DNA from: JBBTVO01 sp038063195
GTDB taxonomy: Bacteria > Patescibacteriota > Microgenomatia > Levybacterales > UBA12049
NCBI GenBank assembly: GCA_038063195.1
Contig: JBBTVO010000022.1
Coordinates: forward strand, 1 to 19,166
Direction of reading: 5' to 3'
DNA: 19,166 nucleotides
Part shown: piece after piece, positions 1 through 6,650 of the stretch
Layout of the letters: each line of letters starts with the position of its first letter
How positions within the stretch are numbered: the first letter of the stretch is position 1
The notes under the pieces: model-generated
What the model saw: only the letters and a program-made list of their open reading frames with translations
Told to the model about the DNA's origin: nothing
Database searches by the model: none
Translations under genes and position numbers: made by a program

Positions 1-2
1 CT

Positions 3-554
3 GTAGTATTAGTCCAGGATAACTATGCAGACGTCGACAATGATGTTGATGTTGACGCATATACCGGAGACAACGAAGCAGAGGACAACACAGGCGGAGA
101 TGTAATAATTGACACCGGTGATGCCGATGTGGATGTTGATGTTGATAACGCTGTAAACTTCAACTGGGCAGACGTAAACTGCGGATGCCTTTTTGACGAC
201 CTGTTGGCAAAAATAGACGGAAACGGCACGTATTCTGATAATGATATAGACGCAACTCTTTCTTTCAATGATGAAGGAGGCTCATTTCAGGATAATGATG
301 CTGATATAGATAATGATCTAGACGATCTTGATGCCGATACAGGAGACAACGACAACGAAGACAACACTGCAGAAGGAGATGGTGATCCATCTATCGAAAC
401 CGGCGATGCCGATGTAGATGTGGATGTAAACAACTCCGGCAATGTCAACGTGATCGGTGGCGATTCAGACTTTGAATTCCCGGATTTTGACTTTGACGTA
501 GAGTTTTCTCTAAGTCTAAGCGAACTTCTCGGACTTCTCGGTTTGTTAGGCTAA
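3..554 (+). CDS. Asp-rich surface repeat protein, 5'-truncated (C-terminal 183 aa)
   Basis: The reading frame is open from the window edge to TAA at 552-554, so the true start lies upstream. About a quarter of the residues are Asp (I count 46 of 183). The visible part holds about one and a half copies of the repeat seen in the next two genes: a GNG turn, FQDNDADIDNDL, ADTGDN, SIETGDADVDVDV, then NVNV. In those genes many of the same positions are Asn, Ser or Thr. A CGC cysteine pair (about nt 180-188) lies just before the GNG turn, as in the paralogues. The C-terminus is a short Leu/Gly tail (ELLGLLGLLG), with no LPXTG motif and no basic anchor. It is probably secreted and may bind divalent cations. 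That role is inferred from the acidic composition only; no catalytic domain is recognised. Confidence 0.8.
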   Translation, partial: VVLVQDNYADVDNDVDVDAYTGDNEAEDNTGGDVIIDTGDADVDVDVDNAVNFNWADVNCGCLFDDLLAKIDGNGTYSDNDIDATLSFNDEGGSFQDNDADIDNDLDDLDADTGDNDNEDNTAEGDGDPSIETGDADVDVDVNNSGNVNVIGGDSDFEFPDFDFDVEFSLSLSELLGLLGLLG

Positions 555-563
555 ATTTTTGAT

Positions 564-604
564 TGTAGGGATGTCCTGCTGGCACTTCGGCAGGACACCC
601 TACA
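564..604. repeat. Long near-perfect inverted repeat (hairpin) between two repeat-protein genes
   Basis: TGTAGGG and TGTCCTGC (left arm, with one bulged A at 571) pair with GCAGGACA and CCCTACA (right arm, 590-604), giving 15 pairs. A G-T pair and a G-C pair extend the stem towards a 6-nt loop at 582-587. It starts ten bases after the upstream stop codon, where a terminator would sit. However, no T-run follows on either strand, so it is not a classic intrinsic terminator. It may be an RNA-processing hairpin or a copy of a palindromic dispersed element. The rest of the 105-bp gap is AT-rich and otherwise featureless. Confidence 0.7.
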
Positions 605-659
605 ACAAGAAGCTTAAAATTTAAAACTTGGGACTGCCCGCAGATTTTAGATTTTAAAA

Positions 660-2819
660 ATGAAAATTAAAAAATATATATCGATATTATTAGTAGCAGT
701 ATTAATTCTTTTTCAAGGCAATGCTGTTTTTGCTTTTGAGGTGCCAACTGCGCCTACGTCCCCTCCTTCGCCCGAAATAACTGCAGAGGCACCAACGGCC
801 CCGGAGGCACCAACAGCGCCGGAAGCGCCAACTGCTCCAACCTTGGAAGAGGCTTTGGCAGATCCAGAGCCAACTCCGACTCCTGTTGTTGAGGGAGAAT
901 CTGATAGCGCTTCCGAAACATCTTCGGAAAGCCAAACCCAAGAACCAAACTATCAAGAAGGTTCTGGGGGAAATGTCGGTGACACCTCTATAGATACGGG
1001 TGACGCAAATACAACAGGCGCAATAACAACTCTGGGAAATACAAATACCAACAGTACGGGTGCGGGAGGAGATGGAAATAGTGTTGGCGTTGTAAATTCC
1101 GGAAACGGCACAGAGTCCACCAACAACGGTTCGGTTTCTTTATCGGGAAACGACAACACATTCCAGGATAACAGCGCTGTAGTTGGAAATAATCTTAACC
1201 AGTCATCCCTAAGCGGAAATAATGCCTCGGATAGCAATGTAGGAAATACAGCTATAAATACAGGTGATGCAAACACCACTGCCACTGTAATAACGGGAGT
1301 TAATACAAATGTTGATGGAATTATGGTTTCGGAATTTAATATTGCAGACGACCATGTGGGAGATATAATTCTGGATTTTTCAGCAGGTTGTATTTCAGGA
1401 TGCACTCAGGCAGACTCAATTTTAGCACAAAACTCCGGCAACGGAACGGATTCAACAAGCAATGCATCTGTAACAGACAACTCCACCGACAATACTTTTC
1501 AAACTAACGATGCGTCAATTGAAAGCAATCTGACACTTTCTTCCGATTCTGGAGATAATTCCGCAAGCGCCAACACAGGCGGGGATTCAACAATCGAAAC
1601 AGGAGACGCAAATGTAGCTGCTAATTTACTAACATTTGCAAACAACAATCTGGCGGGAAATGTTGTCTTTGGAGTTGTGAATATATTCGGAAATTTGATA
1701 GGAGACATACTTCTTCCCGAAAGCAGCCTTTCTTGCTCAACCTGCGGCGGGAACGTAACTGTTGCAAACACCGGAAACGGCTCGGACTCGACAAACAACG
1801 CAACAGTAAACCAGACAAATTCCGATTCAACCTTCCAGCTTAACGATGCGAATATAGAAAACAACTTGCTTTTAGCAACAAGTACGGGAGGAAATGAAGC
1901 ATCCGGCAATACAAACGGGAACTCAACGATCGAAACCGGAGATACCGAGGTTATTGCTCAAGTCCTAAACGTTGCCAACATGAATTTAATTGGGGGAGAT
2001 ATATGGCTTGTTTTGGTTAACGAAGCAGGGCAGTGGATAGGAAGAATTCTGGGAGCGCCCGACGGAGCAAATTACGCAGGCTCTGAAGGTACAGAATTCG
2101 TAATAGATGAAAACGGAGAAATAACTGCAATAAATTCAGGAAACGGGTCGGGCTCGGATAATAATTCAAATGTTTCCCAAAATACAAATAACACTATTGT
2201 TCAGGCAAATACCGCAAATATTGAGAATAATCTAAGCCTCTCTGCAAATACCGGAGGAAATACTGCGAGCAACAATACCGGAGGAGATTCAAAAATTAAA
2301 ACAGGTGATGCAAAAATCGTTGCGAATATAGTTAACTTTGTAAATAATAATATAATCGGAAACGGAAGATTATTTGTAACGGTTGTTAACGTATTCGGAA
2401 GCTGGATGGGGGATTTTGTCACGCCGGATCACACAAAACCTCTAGCCAGTTTGCCTTCGAATAGTCCGACTGCACAAAATACTTCCGGTAATAATGCCGA
2501 CTCGGGTGGAAGTTCGTCAGGTGGTGGCTCATCAAATACTATAACCGTGCAATCCGCAAGCGTAACTGCAGCGCCTTCAAACACAGGTAGCGTTGCGGGT
2601 GGAGTTGGTAAGCTCTTGGTCTCTGCGGCAAGTATTCAAGATTTTACAGCAAGTAGGATTCTAGGAGAGAGCACTAGCAAAAATAAGATCACCAACGATA
2701 ATGGGAAAGTAACCATAAATCTTGCATGGGCAATAATACTTATGCCGTTCATCCTGCTCGTCCTTGTCTTCCGAAGAAAACTTGGAAGGCTTAGATTAAG
2801 GAGAGCATACAATGTTTAA
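660..2819 (+). CDS. Secreted Asn/Ser/Thr-rich repeat surface protein with C-terminal membrane anchor
   Basis: A 719-aa protein. Residues 1-25 look like a signal peptide (basic N-terminus, hydrophobic core, cleavage after AFA). Residues 43-60 are three tandem EAPTAP units in a Pro/Glu-rich linker. Four large repeats begin at GNG turns near residues 148, 260, 372 and 494 (spacing about 112, 112 and 122), preceded by a half unit from about 105. Each contains FQ-N-A-I-NNL, TGGN-AS-N, IETGDA and a hydrophobic loop of the type VVN-FG-IGD. CxxxC (residues 244-248) and CxxC (359-362) motifs sit just before the second and third GNG turns. After a Gly/Ser linker comes a transmembrane helix (about 686-704) and a basic tail (RRKLGRLRLRR). 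There is no LPXTG, so the anchor is probably the helix itself. It overlaps the next gene by 8 nt. A weak TAGATT box at 648-653 precedes the ATG. The pattern suggests a beta-solenoid or curli-like fibre, but the fold is inference. Confidence 0.85.
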   Translation: MKIKKYISILLVAVLILFQGNAVFAFEVPTAPTSPPSPEITAEAPTAPEAPTAPEAPTAPTLEEALADPEPTPTPVVEGESDSASETSSESQTQEPNYQEGSGGNVGDTSIDTGDANTTGAITTLGNTNTNSTGAGGDGNSVGVVNSGNGTESTNNGSVSLSGNDNTFQDNSAVVGNNLNQSSLSGNNASDSNVGNTAINTGDANTTATVITGVNTNVDGIMVSEFNIADDHVGDIILDFSAGCISGCTQADSILAQNSGNGTDSTSNASVTDNSTDNTFQTNDASIESNLTLSSDSGDNSASANTGGDSTIETGDANVAANLLTFANNNLAGNVVFGVVNIFGNLIGDILLPESSLSCSTCGGNVTVANTGNGSDSTNNATVNQTNSDSTFQLNDANIENNLLLATSTGGNEASGNTNGNSTIETGDTEVIAQVLNVANMNLIGGDIWLVLVNEAGQWIGRILGAPDGANYAGSEGTEFVIDENGEITAINSGNGSGSDNNSNVSQNTNNTIVQANTANIENNLSLSANTGGNTASNNTGGDSKIKTGDAKIVANIVNFVNNNIIGNGRLFVTVVNVFGSWMGDFVTPDHTKPLASLPSNSPTAQNTSGNNADSGGSSSGGGSSNTITVQSASVTAAPSNTGSVAGGVGKLLVSAASIQDFTASRILGESTSKNKITNDNGKVTINLAWAIILMPFILLVLVFRRKLGRLRLRRAYNV
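2798..2803 (+). promoter_or_regulatory. Shine-Dalgarno sequence AAGGAG
   Basis: AAGGAG lies 8 nt before the ATG at 2812, inside the end of the preceding gene. It is the only strong ribosome binding site I see in the window. It fixes the start of the LPATG repeat protein and implies translation of this internal operon gene by normal 30S recruitment. Confidence 0.8.
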
Positions 2820-3939
2820 GAAAATTTTTGCAGCTTGCCTATCACTTATATTCGTAGGGTTTTTGTTTAATACACAAGCTGCTGCAGATGAGATCGTACT
2901 TTCGATATCCGGTAACGGAGGAGGATCGGATAATTCTGTTGCGGTAGCTGCAAATACTACCACTACCGTAACTCAGACGAATAATGCTGATGTTAGTAAT
3001 GATGTTTCATCAAACGCAAATACAGGAGATAATACGACCTCATCAAATAACGGAGAAGCATCAATTACTACAGGAGATGCTACCAGCACAACTTCTATAA
3101 ATAATCAAGGGATAAATTCAAATTACGTGGATGATTCATGTGGATGTGTAGATAATCCTCTCAATTTAAAAATAAGCGGAAACGGAACTGATTCGGTTAA
3201 TAATATTGATACGGGTGTTAATAATAGTACAAATGCTTATCAAAGTAATAGTGCGCAGATTACAAATAATGTTAATAATTCGGCAAATACCGGATATAAT
3301 ACCGCAAATAACAATAACGGCAATGTGGTTATTGATACCGGTAACGCTCTGGCAGTTGTGGGAATTAAAAATAAGAATATTAACTTTGGTAATTCTACCA
3401 TAGGGTCTGTTATGGAAATGATTTCCGTATCTATCTCAGGAAACGGAGACGGATCTATAAATCTTGTCAAATTATTGTTCGATAATTCAATTAACTATGA
3501 AAATAAAAACTTAGCTATTATTTTTAATAATGTAATTAATATTGCAAATACAGGCGGAAATACGGCGAATAATAATAACGGAGCAGTCTTAATTGCTACG
3601 GGTGATGCCGTAAGCGTTGTAAATATTGCAAATGAAAATATAAATGGGTCAAAAGTAAATTTGTGCGATTGTAAAATAACTCCGCCTGTTTTACCTCCTC
3701 CCGGAGGAGGAGACCCAATAATTCCCCCAACGGGAAGTCAGCCTTCTCCTAGCGGAGGATCGTCTATAACTCAAAATGCCGGTTCTGTACTTGGAGCTGC
3801 AATCGGAACTATACTGCCTGCAACAGGAGGAGGATATCTCTTGTTGCTAATGACAATTTTTTGTCTTACACTATTCCTAGTGGGTGGGTATTTGCGCTTT
3901 GGTTCCGGAATATCTCCTCCCGTTGCATATGCGGTTTAA
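2812..3939 (+). CDS. LPATG-anchored Asn-rich repeat surface protein (sortase substrate)
   Basis: A 375-aa protein. Residues 1-25 form a signal peptide (cleavage near QAAA/DE). Three repeats start with SGNG turns near residues 33, 122 and 209, a spacing of about 88 residues. They use the same template as the two upstream proteins: Q-NNADVSNDV, ANTGDNT, ITTGDA, then I-N-N-N-N. Cysteine pairs CGC (110-112) and CDC (285-287) occur, the first before the second turn and the second after the last repeat. A Pro/Gly-rich linker (about 290-318) leads to LPATG at 335-339, a hydrophobic helix (341-361) and a short tail with one Arg, which is a cell-wall sorting signal with an unusually weakly charged tail. 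The next gene encodes a sortase and overlaps by 11 nt, which supports an enzyme-substrate pair. Function is probably adhesion or a surface coat; this is inferred. Confidence 0.88.
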   Translation: MFKKIFAACLSLIFVGFLFNTQAAADEIVLSISGNGGGSDNSVAVAANTTTTVTQTNNADVSNDVSSNANTGDNTTSSNNGEASITTGDATSTTSINNQGINSNYVDDSCGCVDNPLNLKISGNGTDSVNNIDTGVNNSTNAYQSNSAQITNNVNNSANTGYNTANNNNGNVVIDTGNALAVVGIKNKNINFGNSTIGSVMEMISVSISGNGDGSINLVKLLFDNSINYENKNLAIIFNNVINIANTGGNTANNNNGAVLIATGDAVSVVNIANENINGSKVNLCDCKITPPVLPPPGGGDPIIPPTGSQPSPSGGSSITQNAGSVLGAAIGTILPATGGGYLLLLMTIFCLTLFLVGGYLRFGSGISPPVAYAV

Positions 3940-4486
3940 CGCAAAACACTTAATCGGAAACGCCTTAATGGCGTTTTCTCTTTTCTTGCTCCTTTTTATT
4001 TACTATCCTCTGATTCAGCTTTATCTTTTTCCTCAACAACCTGATGCCAGTATTAAACGAAGCGATTTTTATATAGAAATACCGAAGATAAATGTTTTAT
4101 CGCGTGTTATTGAAGATGTTGACCCATTTAATGAGGCAGAGTATAGGAAAGAACTTGAGAGGGGTATTGCGCAGGCAAAAGGCACTTATCTACCTGACCA
4201 AAACGGTACCATGTTTCTTTTTGCCCATTCCTCAGATCTACCGTGGAGAATCACAAGATATAATATTGATTTCTTCAGACTCCCAGAGCTTAAAAACGGA
4301 GACATAATTACAATTGGCAGAAAAGGAAAAGTTTATAAATATAAAGTTACAGAACAAAAAACAGTCAATCCATCAGAGGTAAATTATTTATTGAATACCA
4401 AAGAAAAACAGCTTATTCTTCAAACGTGTGTGCCTATCGGTACATCCCTCCAAAGGCTCCTAGTCTTTGCTGAACCGATCCTGTGA
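3929..4486 (+). CDS. Sortase (cysteine transpeptidase)
   Basis: Sortases cleave LPXTG-type signals between Thr and Gly and join the protein to the cell wall or to another protein. With the ATG at 3929 the product is 185 aa. It has one N-terminal transmembrane helix (about residues 8-32) and then an extracytoplasmic catalytic domain. The triad is visible: His100 in FAHSSD, Cys167 in LILQTC and Arg176 in LQRLL. A GTG at 3884 in frame would add 15 residues, but it would deepen the overlap with the upstream gene, so I prefer ATG 3929, which overlaps the upstream stop by 11 nt. No Shine-Dalgarno is seen, so translational coupling is likely. The adjacent LPATG protein is the obvious substrate. The subclass cannot be fixed from motifs alone. 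Confidence 0.9.
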   Translation: MRFNAKHLIGNALMAFSLFLLLFIYYPLIQLYLFPQQPDASIKRSDFYIEIPKINVLSRVIEDVDPFNEAEYRKELERGIAQAKGTYLPDQNGTMFLFAHSSDLPWRITRYNIDFFRLPELKNGDIITIGRKGKVYKYKVTEQKTVNPSEVNYLLNTKEKQLILQTCVPIGTSLQRLLVFAEPIL

Positions 4487-4497
4487 AACTTTTCACA
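4482..4497. promoter_or_regulatory. Perfect TGTGA-N6-TCACA palindrome (CRP/FNR-family-like operator candidate)
   Basis: TGTGA (4482-4486), six bases, then TCACA (4493-4497) matches the classical CRP half-site arrangement exactly; the paired arms extend to TGTGAAA/TTTCACA. It overlaps the sortase stop codon and the weak -35 position of the mraY promoter, centred about 36 bp before the predicted transcription start. A short hairpin role at the end of the sortase mRNA is the alternative, but no T-run follows. Confidence 0.45.
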
Positions 4498-4518
4498 AGC
4501 TTGCAGATATAGTATAAT
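4490..4518 (+). promoter_or_regulatory. Promoter of mraY (perfect TATAAT, weak -35)
   Basis: TATAAT at 4513-4518 lies 7 nt before the ATG at 4526, so transcription should begin at or very near the A of the start codon. With a 17-nt spacer the -35 would be TTTTCA (4490-4495), a poor match that is overlapped by the palindrome. A poor -35 under an operator is typical of activated promoters, but that is inference. Confidence 0.6.
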
Positions 4519-4525
4519 ACGGTTT

Positions 4526-5542
4526 ATGGTAACAACTCTAGGGCTCATGCTGCTTTCTGCGTTTATAACATTTGTTCTTCTTATCCCTTTCATTGATTTT
4601 CTTTATAAGCAAAAAATTAGGAGACAAAAGCAAAAAACCGTAGATATATTTGACAAACCGACACCATTTTTTGATAAATTTCACGGATGGAAGGAGGGAA
4701 CACCTTTCGGAGGCGGGCTTCTTATAATAAGCGTCGTCACTGTCCTCTCCCTTTGGGCATATGGGATACTTGATGCGAAGGTCAACAGATGGGAGGTTTT
4801 TGTTCTTCTTTTTACGTTCATATCGTTTGGGATATTGGGTTTTTATGATGATCTTAAGAAACTCGTGGGCGTTAATGGCAATAAAATAGCGTTCTTTGGA
4901 ATCCGATTTAGATATAAATTTTTAATTCAATGGATATTGGCTCTTCTAATTGCGAGTGTTATTTTTACCCAGTTGGGATATACCTTTGTCTTTATTAGGG
5001 GCTTTGGGCTAGCAAGTATCGGGTTTCTTTTTATACCTTTTGCCGCATTTGTTATAGTGTCATTTACGAACGCTTTTAATATTGCCGATGGACTTGATGG
5101 GCTTGCATCTGGTCTTCTTCTTATATGTCTTGGAGCTTTCCTGGCTATATCGGAGAATCAACTGGATGATTCCCTTCGAGTGTTCATAGCGGTTCTTATG
5201 GGAAGTATGGCGTCATTTCTTTATTTTAATATTTATAAAGCAAGAATTTGGTTGGGAGATGTCGGATCTCTTTCTTTAGGAGCAGTCCTTGCAGTTATAG
5301 GGCTTCTTACGGGTAAGCCCCTTGCTATTGCGTTTATAGGCGGAGTTTTTGTAATAGAGGTGGGCTCATCTTTGATTCAAATATTGGGGAAAAGATTTTT
5401 GGGAAAAAAGATTCTTCCTGTTGCACCATTTCATCTTTGGCTTCAGAAGATCGGCTGGGATGAGCCAAAAATAGTAATGAGAGCATGGCTACTTGGGTTT
5501 TTCTTTGCTATCCTCGGTCTTTATATAGCTTTTATTAAGTAA
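4526..5542 (+). CDS. mraY: Phospho-N-acetylmuramoyl-pentapeptide-transferase (MraY)
   Basis: MraY transfers phospho-MurNAc-pentapeptide from UDP to undecaprenyl phosphate at the inner face of the membrane, forming lipid I. The 338-aa product is polytopic. Family motifs are visible: GTPFGGG (58-64), GFYDD with the metal-site Asp pair (108-109), NAFNIADGLDGLASG (182-196), WLGDVGSLSLG (242-252) and PVAPFH near the C-terminus (298-303). The usual HHH of the last cytoplasmic loop reads HLW (303-305), so only the first His remains. That could mean an altered substrate site or a related phosphosugar transferase of the same superfamily. Its place directly before ftsW and murG supports MraY. The start lacks a Shine-Dalgarno and appears leaderless. 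Confidence 0.9.
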   Translation: MVTTLGLMLLSAFITFVLLIPFIDFLYKQKIRRQKQKTVDIFDKPTPFFDKFHGWKEGTPFGGGLLIISVVTVLSLWAYGILDAKVNRWEVFVLLFTFISFGILGFYDDLKKLVGVNGNKIAFFGIRFRYKFLIQWILALLIASVIFTQLGYTFVFIRGFGLASIGFLFIPFAAFVIVSFTNAFNIADGLDGLASGLLLICLGAFLAISENQLDDSLRVFIAVLMGSMASFLYFNIYKARIWLGDVGSLSLGAVLAVIGLLTGKPLAIAFIGGVFVIEVGSSLIQILGKRFLGKKILPVAPFHLWLQKIGWDEPKIVMRAWLLGFFFAILGLYIAFIK

Positions 5543-5560
5543 CTTTTTTTGTACTATAAT
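5532..5560 (+). promoter_or_regulatory. Promoter before ftsW
   Basis: A perfect TATAAT at 5555-5560 lies 17 nt after TTATTA (5532-5537), which overlaps the mraY stop region. The predicted start, near 5567, gives a leader of only about 13 nt with no Shine-Dalgarno. An ATG at 5575 would be followed at once by a stop, so the ATG at 5580 is the start. Confidence 0.55.
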
Positions 5561-5579
5561 ATAAACATATATTCATGGT

Positions 5580-6650
5580 ATGAAAAGAATTGATCTTGTT
5601 CTTCTCCTTTCCGTAATTTTCCTTACACTCTTTGGTCTATTTATGATTTACGATGCTTCATCTTTTAGCGCTTTCAGAGATTTTTCTGATAAATATCATT
5701 ATGTAAAAGGACAATCCGTCTGGGTTGTTTTGGGATTTCTGCTAATGGGTTTTTTCTCGTTCTTTGATTATAAAAAATTATACAATCTTGCCCTGCCCGT
5801 ACTTCTTTTTGCGATTGGGCTTCTTGTTTTAGTATTTATTCCCGGAGTAGGCGTGCATTTGCTCGGAGCAAGAAGGTGGATAAATCTAGGATTTACAACT
5901 TTTCAGCCGGCTGAGTTTGTAAAACTTGCTCTTGCGATATATCTTGCTTCATGGTTCTCGCACAAGGAAAAAGGCAGACTTACTGCATTCTTGCTTCTGT
6001 TGGGTATTATTGTTTTTTTGGTGATACTAGAGCCTGATATGGGAACAGCAATTGTAATTCTTCTTGAAGCACTTATTGTTTATTTTTTATCCGGGGGAAA
6101 TGTTGCATATTTCGGTGCCGTTTTGCCAATTGCAGGGGTTTTAGGATATTTATTGATACGACTGTCTCCCTACAGACTAAAAAGATTAGATACGTTTTTA
6201 AGTCTTGATCAAACCGCAACGGATACTTCCTATCATGTTAGACAAATACTTATTGCACTTGGGTCTGGTGGGATCTTTGGTGTGGGTCTTGGAAATTCAT
6301 TACAAAAGTATGCTTATCTTCCCGAGACTACGACTGATTCGATTTTTGCAATAATAGCAGAGGAGTTGGGATTTATCGGGGCAGGAGCAATAATAGGTGT
6401 GTTTGTAATTATAATTTGGCGGGGATTTTTGATTGCTGCAAAAGCCAAGGACAATTTTGGGAAGCTTCTTGCGGGAGGAATTATTTCATTTCTTGCAATC
6501 CAAACGATAATTAATCTTTCTGCTCAAACAGTTCTCGTTCCTCTTACCGGAATTCCTCTTCCTTTTATCTCTTATGGAGGCTCTGCACTTATTGTAGATT
6601 TATGTGCGATAGGAATTCTTCTTAATATTTCAAGACAATCATCAAAATGA
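5580..6650 (+). CDS. ftsW: SEDS peptidoglycan polymerase, FtsW-like
   Basis: SEDS proteins are membrane glycosyltransferases that polymerise lipid II into glycan strands together with a class B penicillin-binding protein; FtsW does this at the septum. The 356-aa product is a ten-helix-type membrane protein. Visible motifs are GARRWI (96-101), QPAEFVKLALA (109-119), EPDMGTA (151-157), YLPETTTDSIFAIIAEELG (246-264, containing Asp253 at the position of the catalytic Asp) and PLPFISYGGSA (326-336). TTTDSIF here differs from the RHTDFIF signature of the second SEDS gene at 17565. Together with its position between mraY and murG, this favours FtsW over RodA. Its TGA stop overlaps the murG ATG (ATGA). 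Confidence 0.88.
   Translation: MKRIDLVLLLSVIFLTLFGLFMIYDASSFSAFRDFSDKYHYVKGQSVWVVLGFLLMGFFSFFDYKKLYNLALPVLLFAIGLLVLVFIPGVGVHLLGARRWINLGFTTFQPAEFVKLALAIYLASWFSHKEKGRLTAFLLLLGIIVFLVILEPDMGTAIVILLEALIVYFLSGGNVAYFGAVLPIAGVLGYLLIRLSPYRLKRLDTFLSLDQTATDTSYHVRQILIALGSGGIFGVGLGNSLQKYAYLPETTTDSIFAIIAEELGFIGAGAIIGVFVIIIWRGFLIAAKAKDNFGKLLAGGIISFLAIQTIINLSAQTVLVPLTGIPLPFISYGGSALIVDLCAIGILLNISRQSSK

Noticed and set aside
3..554. RTX calcium-binding toxin repeats (GGxGxDxxx)
   Set aside because: The Asp-rich protein does not follow the nonapeptide RTX pattern; it follows the longer template of its two neighbours.
702..2422. Several open frames on the reverse strand of the repeat protein genes
   Set aside because: They arise from the biased codons of the Asn/Thr/Gly repeats and have no plausible start context or recognisable protein features.
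3884..3928. GTG start extending the sortase by 15 residues
   Set aside because: It would deepen the overlap with the LPATG gene to 56 nt and adds residues before the signal-anchor that look like the other frame. ATG 3929 is sufficient.
1..4000. CRISPR array
   Set aside because: The repeats here are protein-coding and degenerate at the DNA level, without constant direct repeats and unique spacers.
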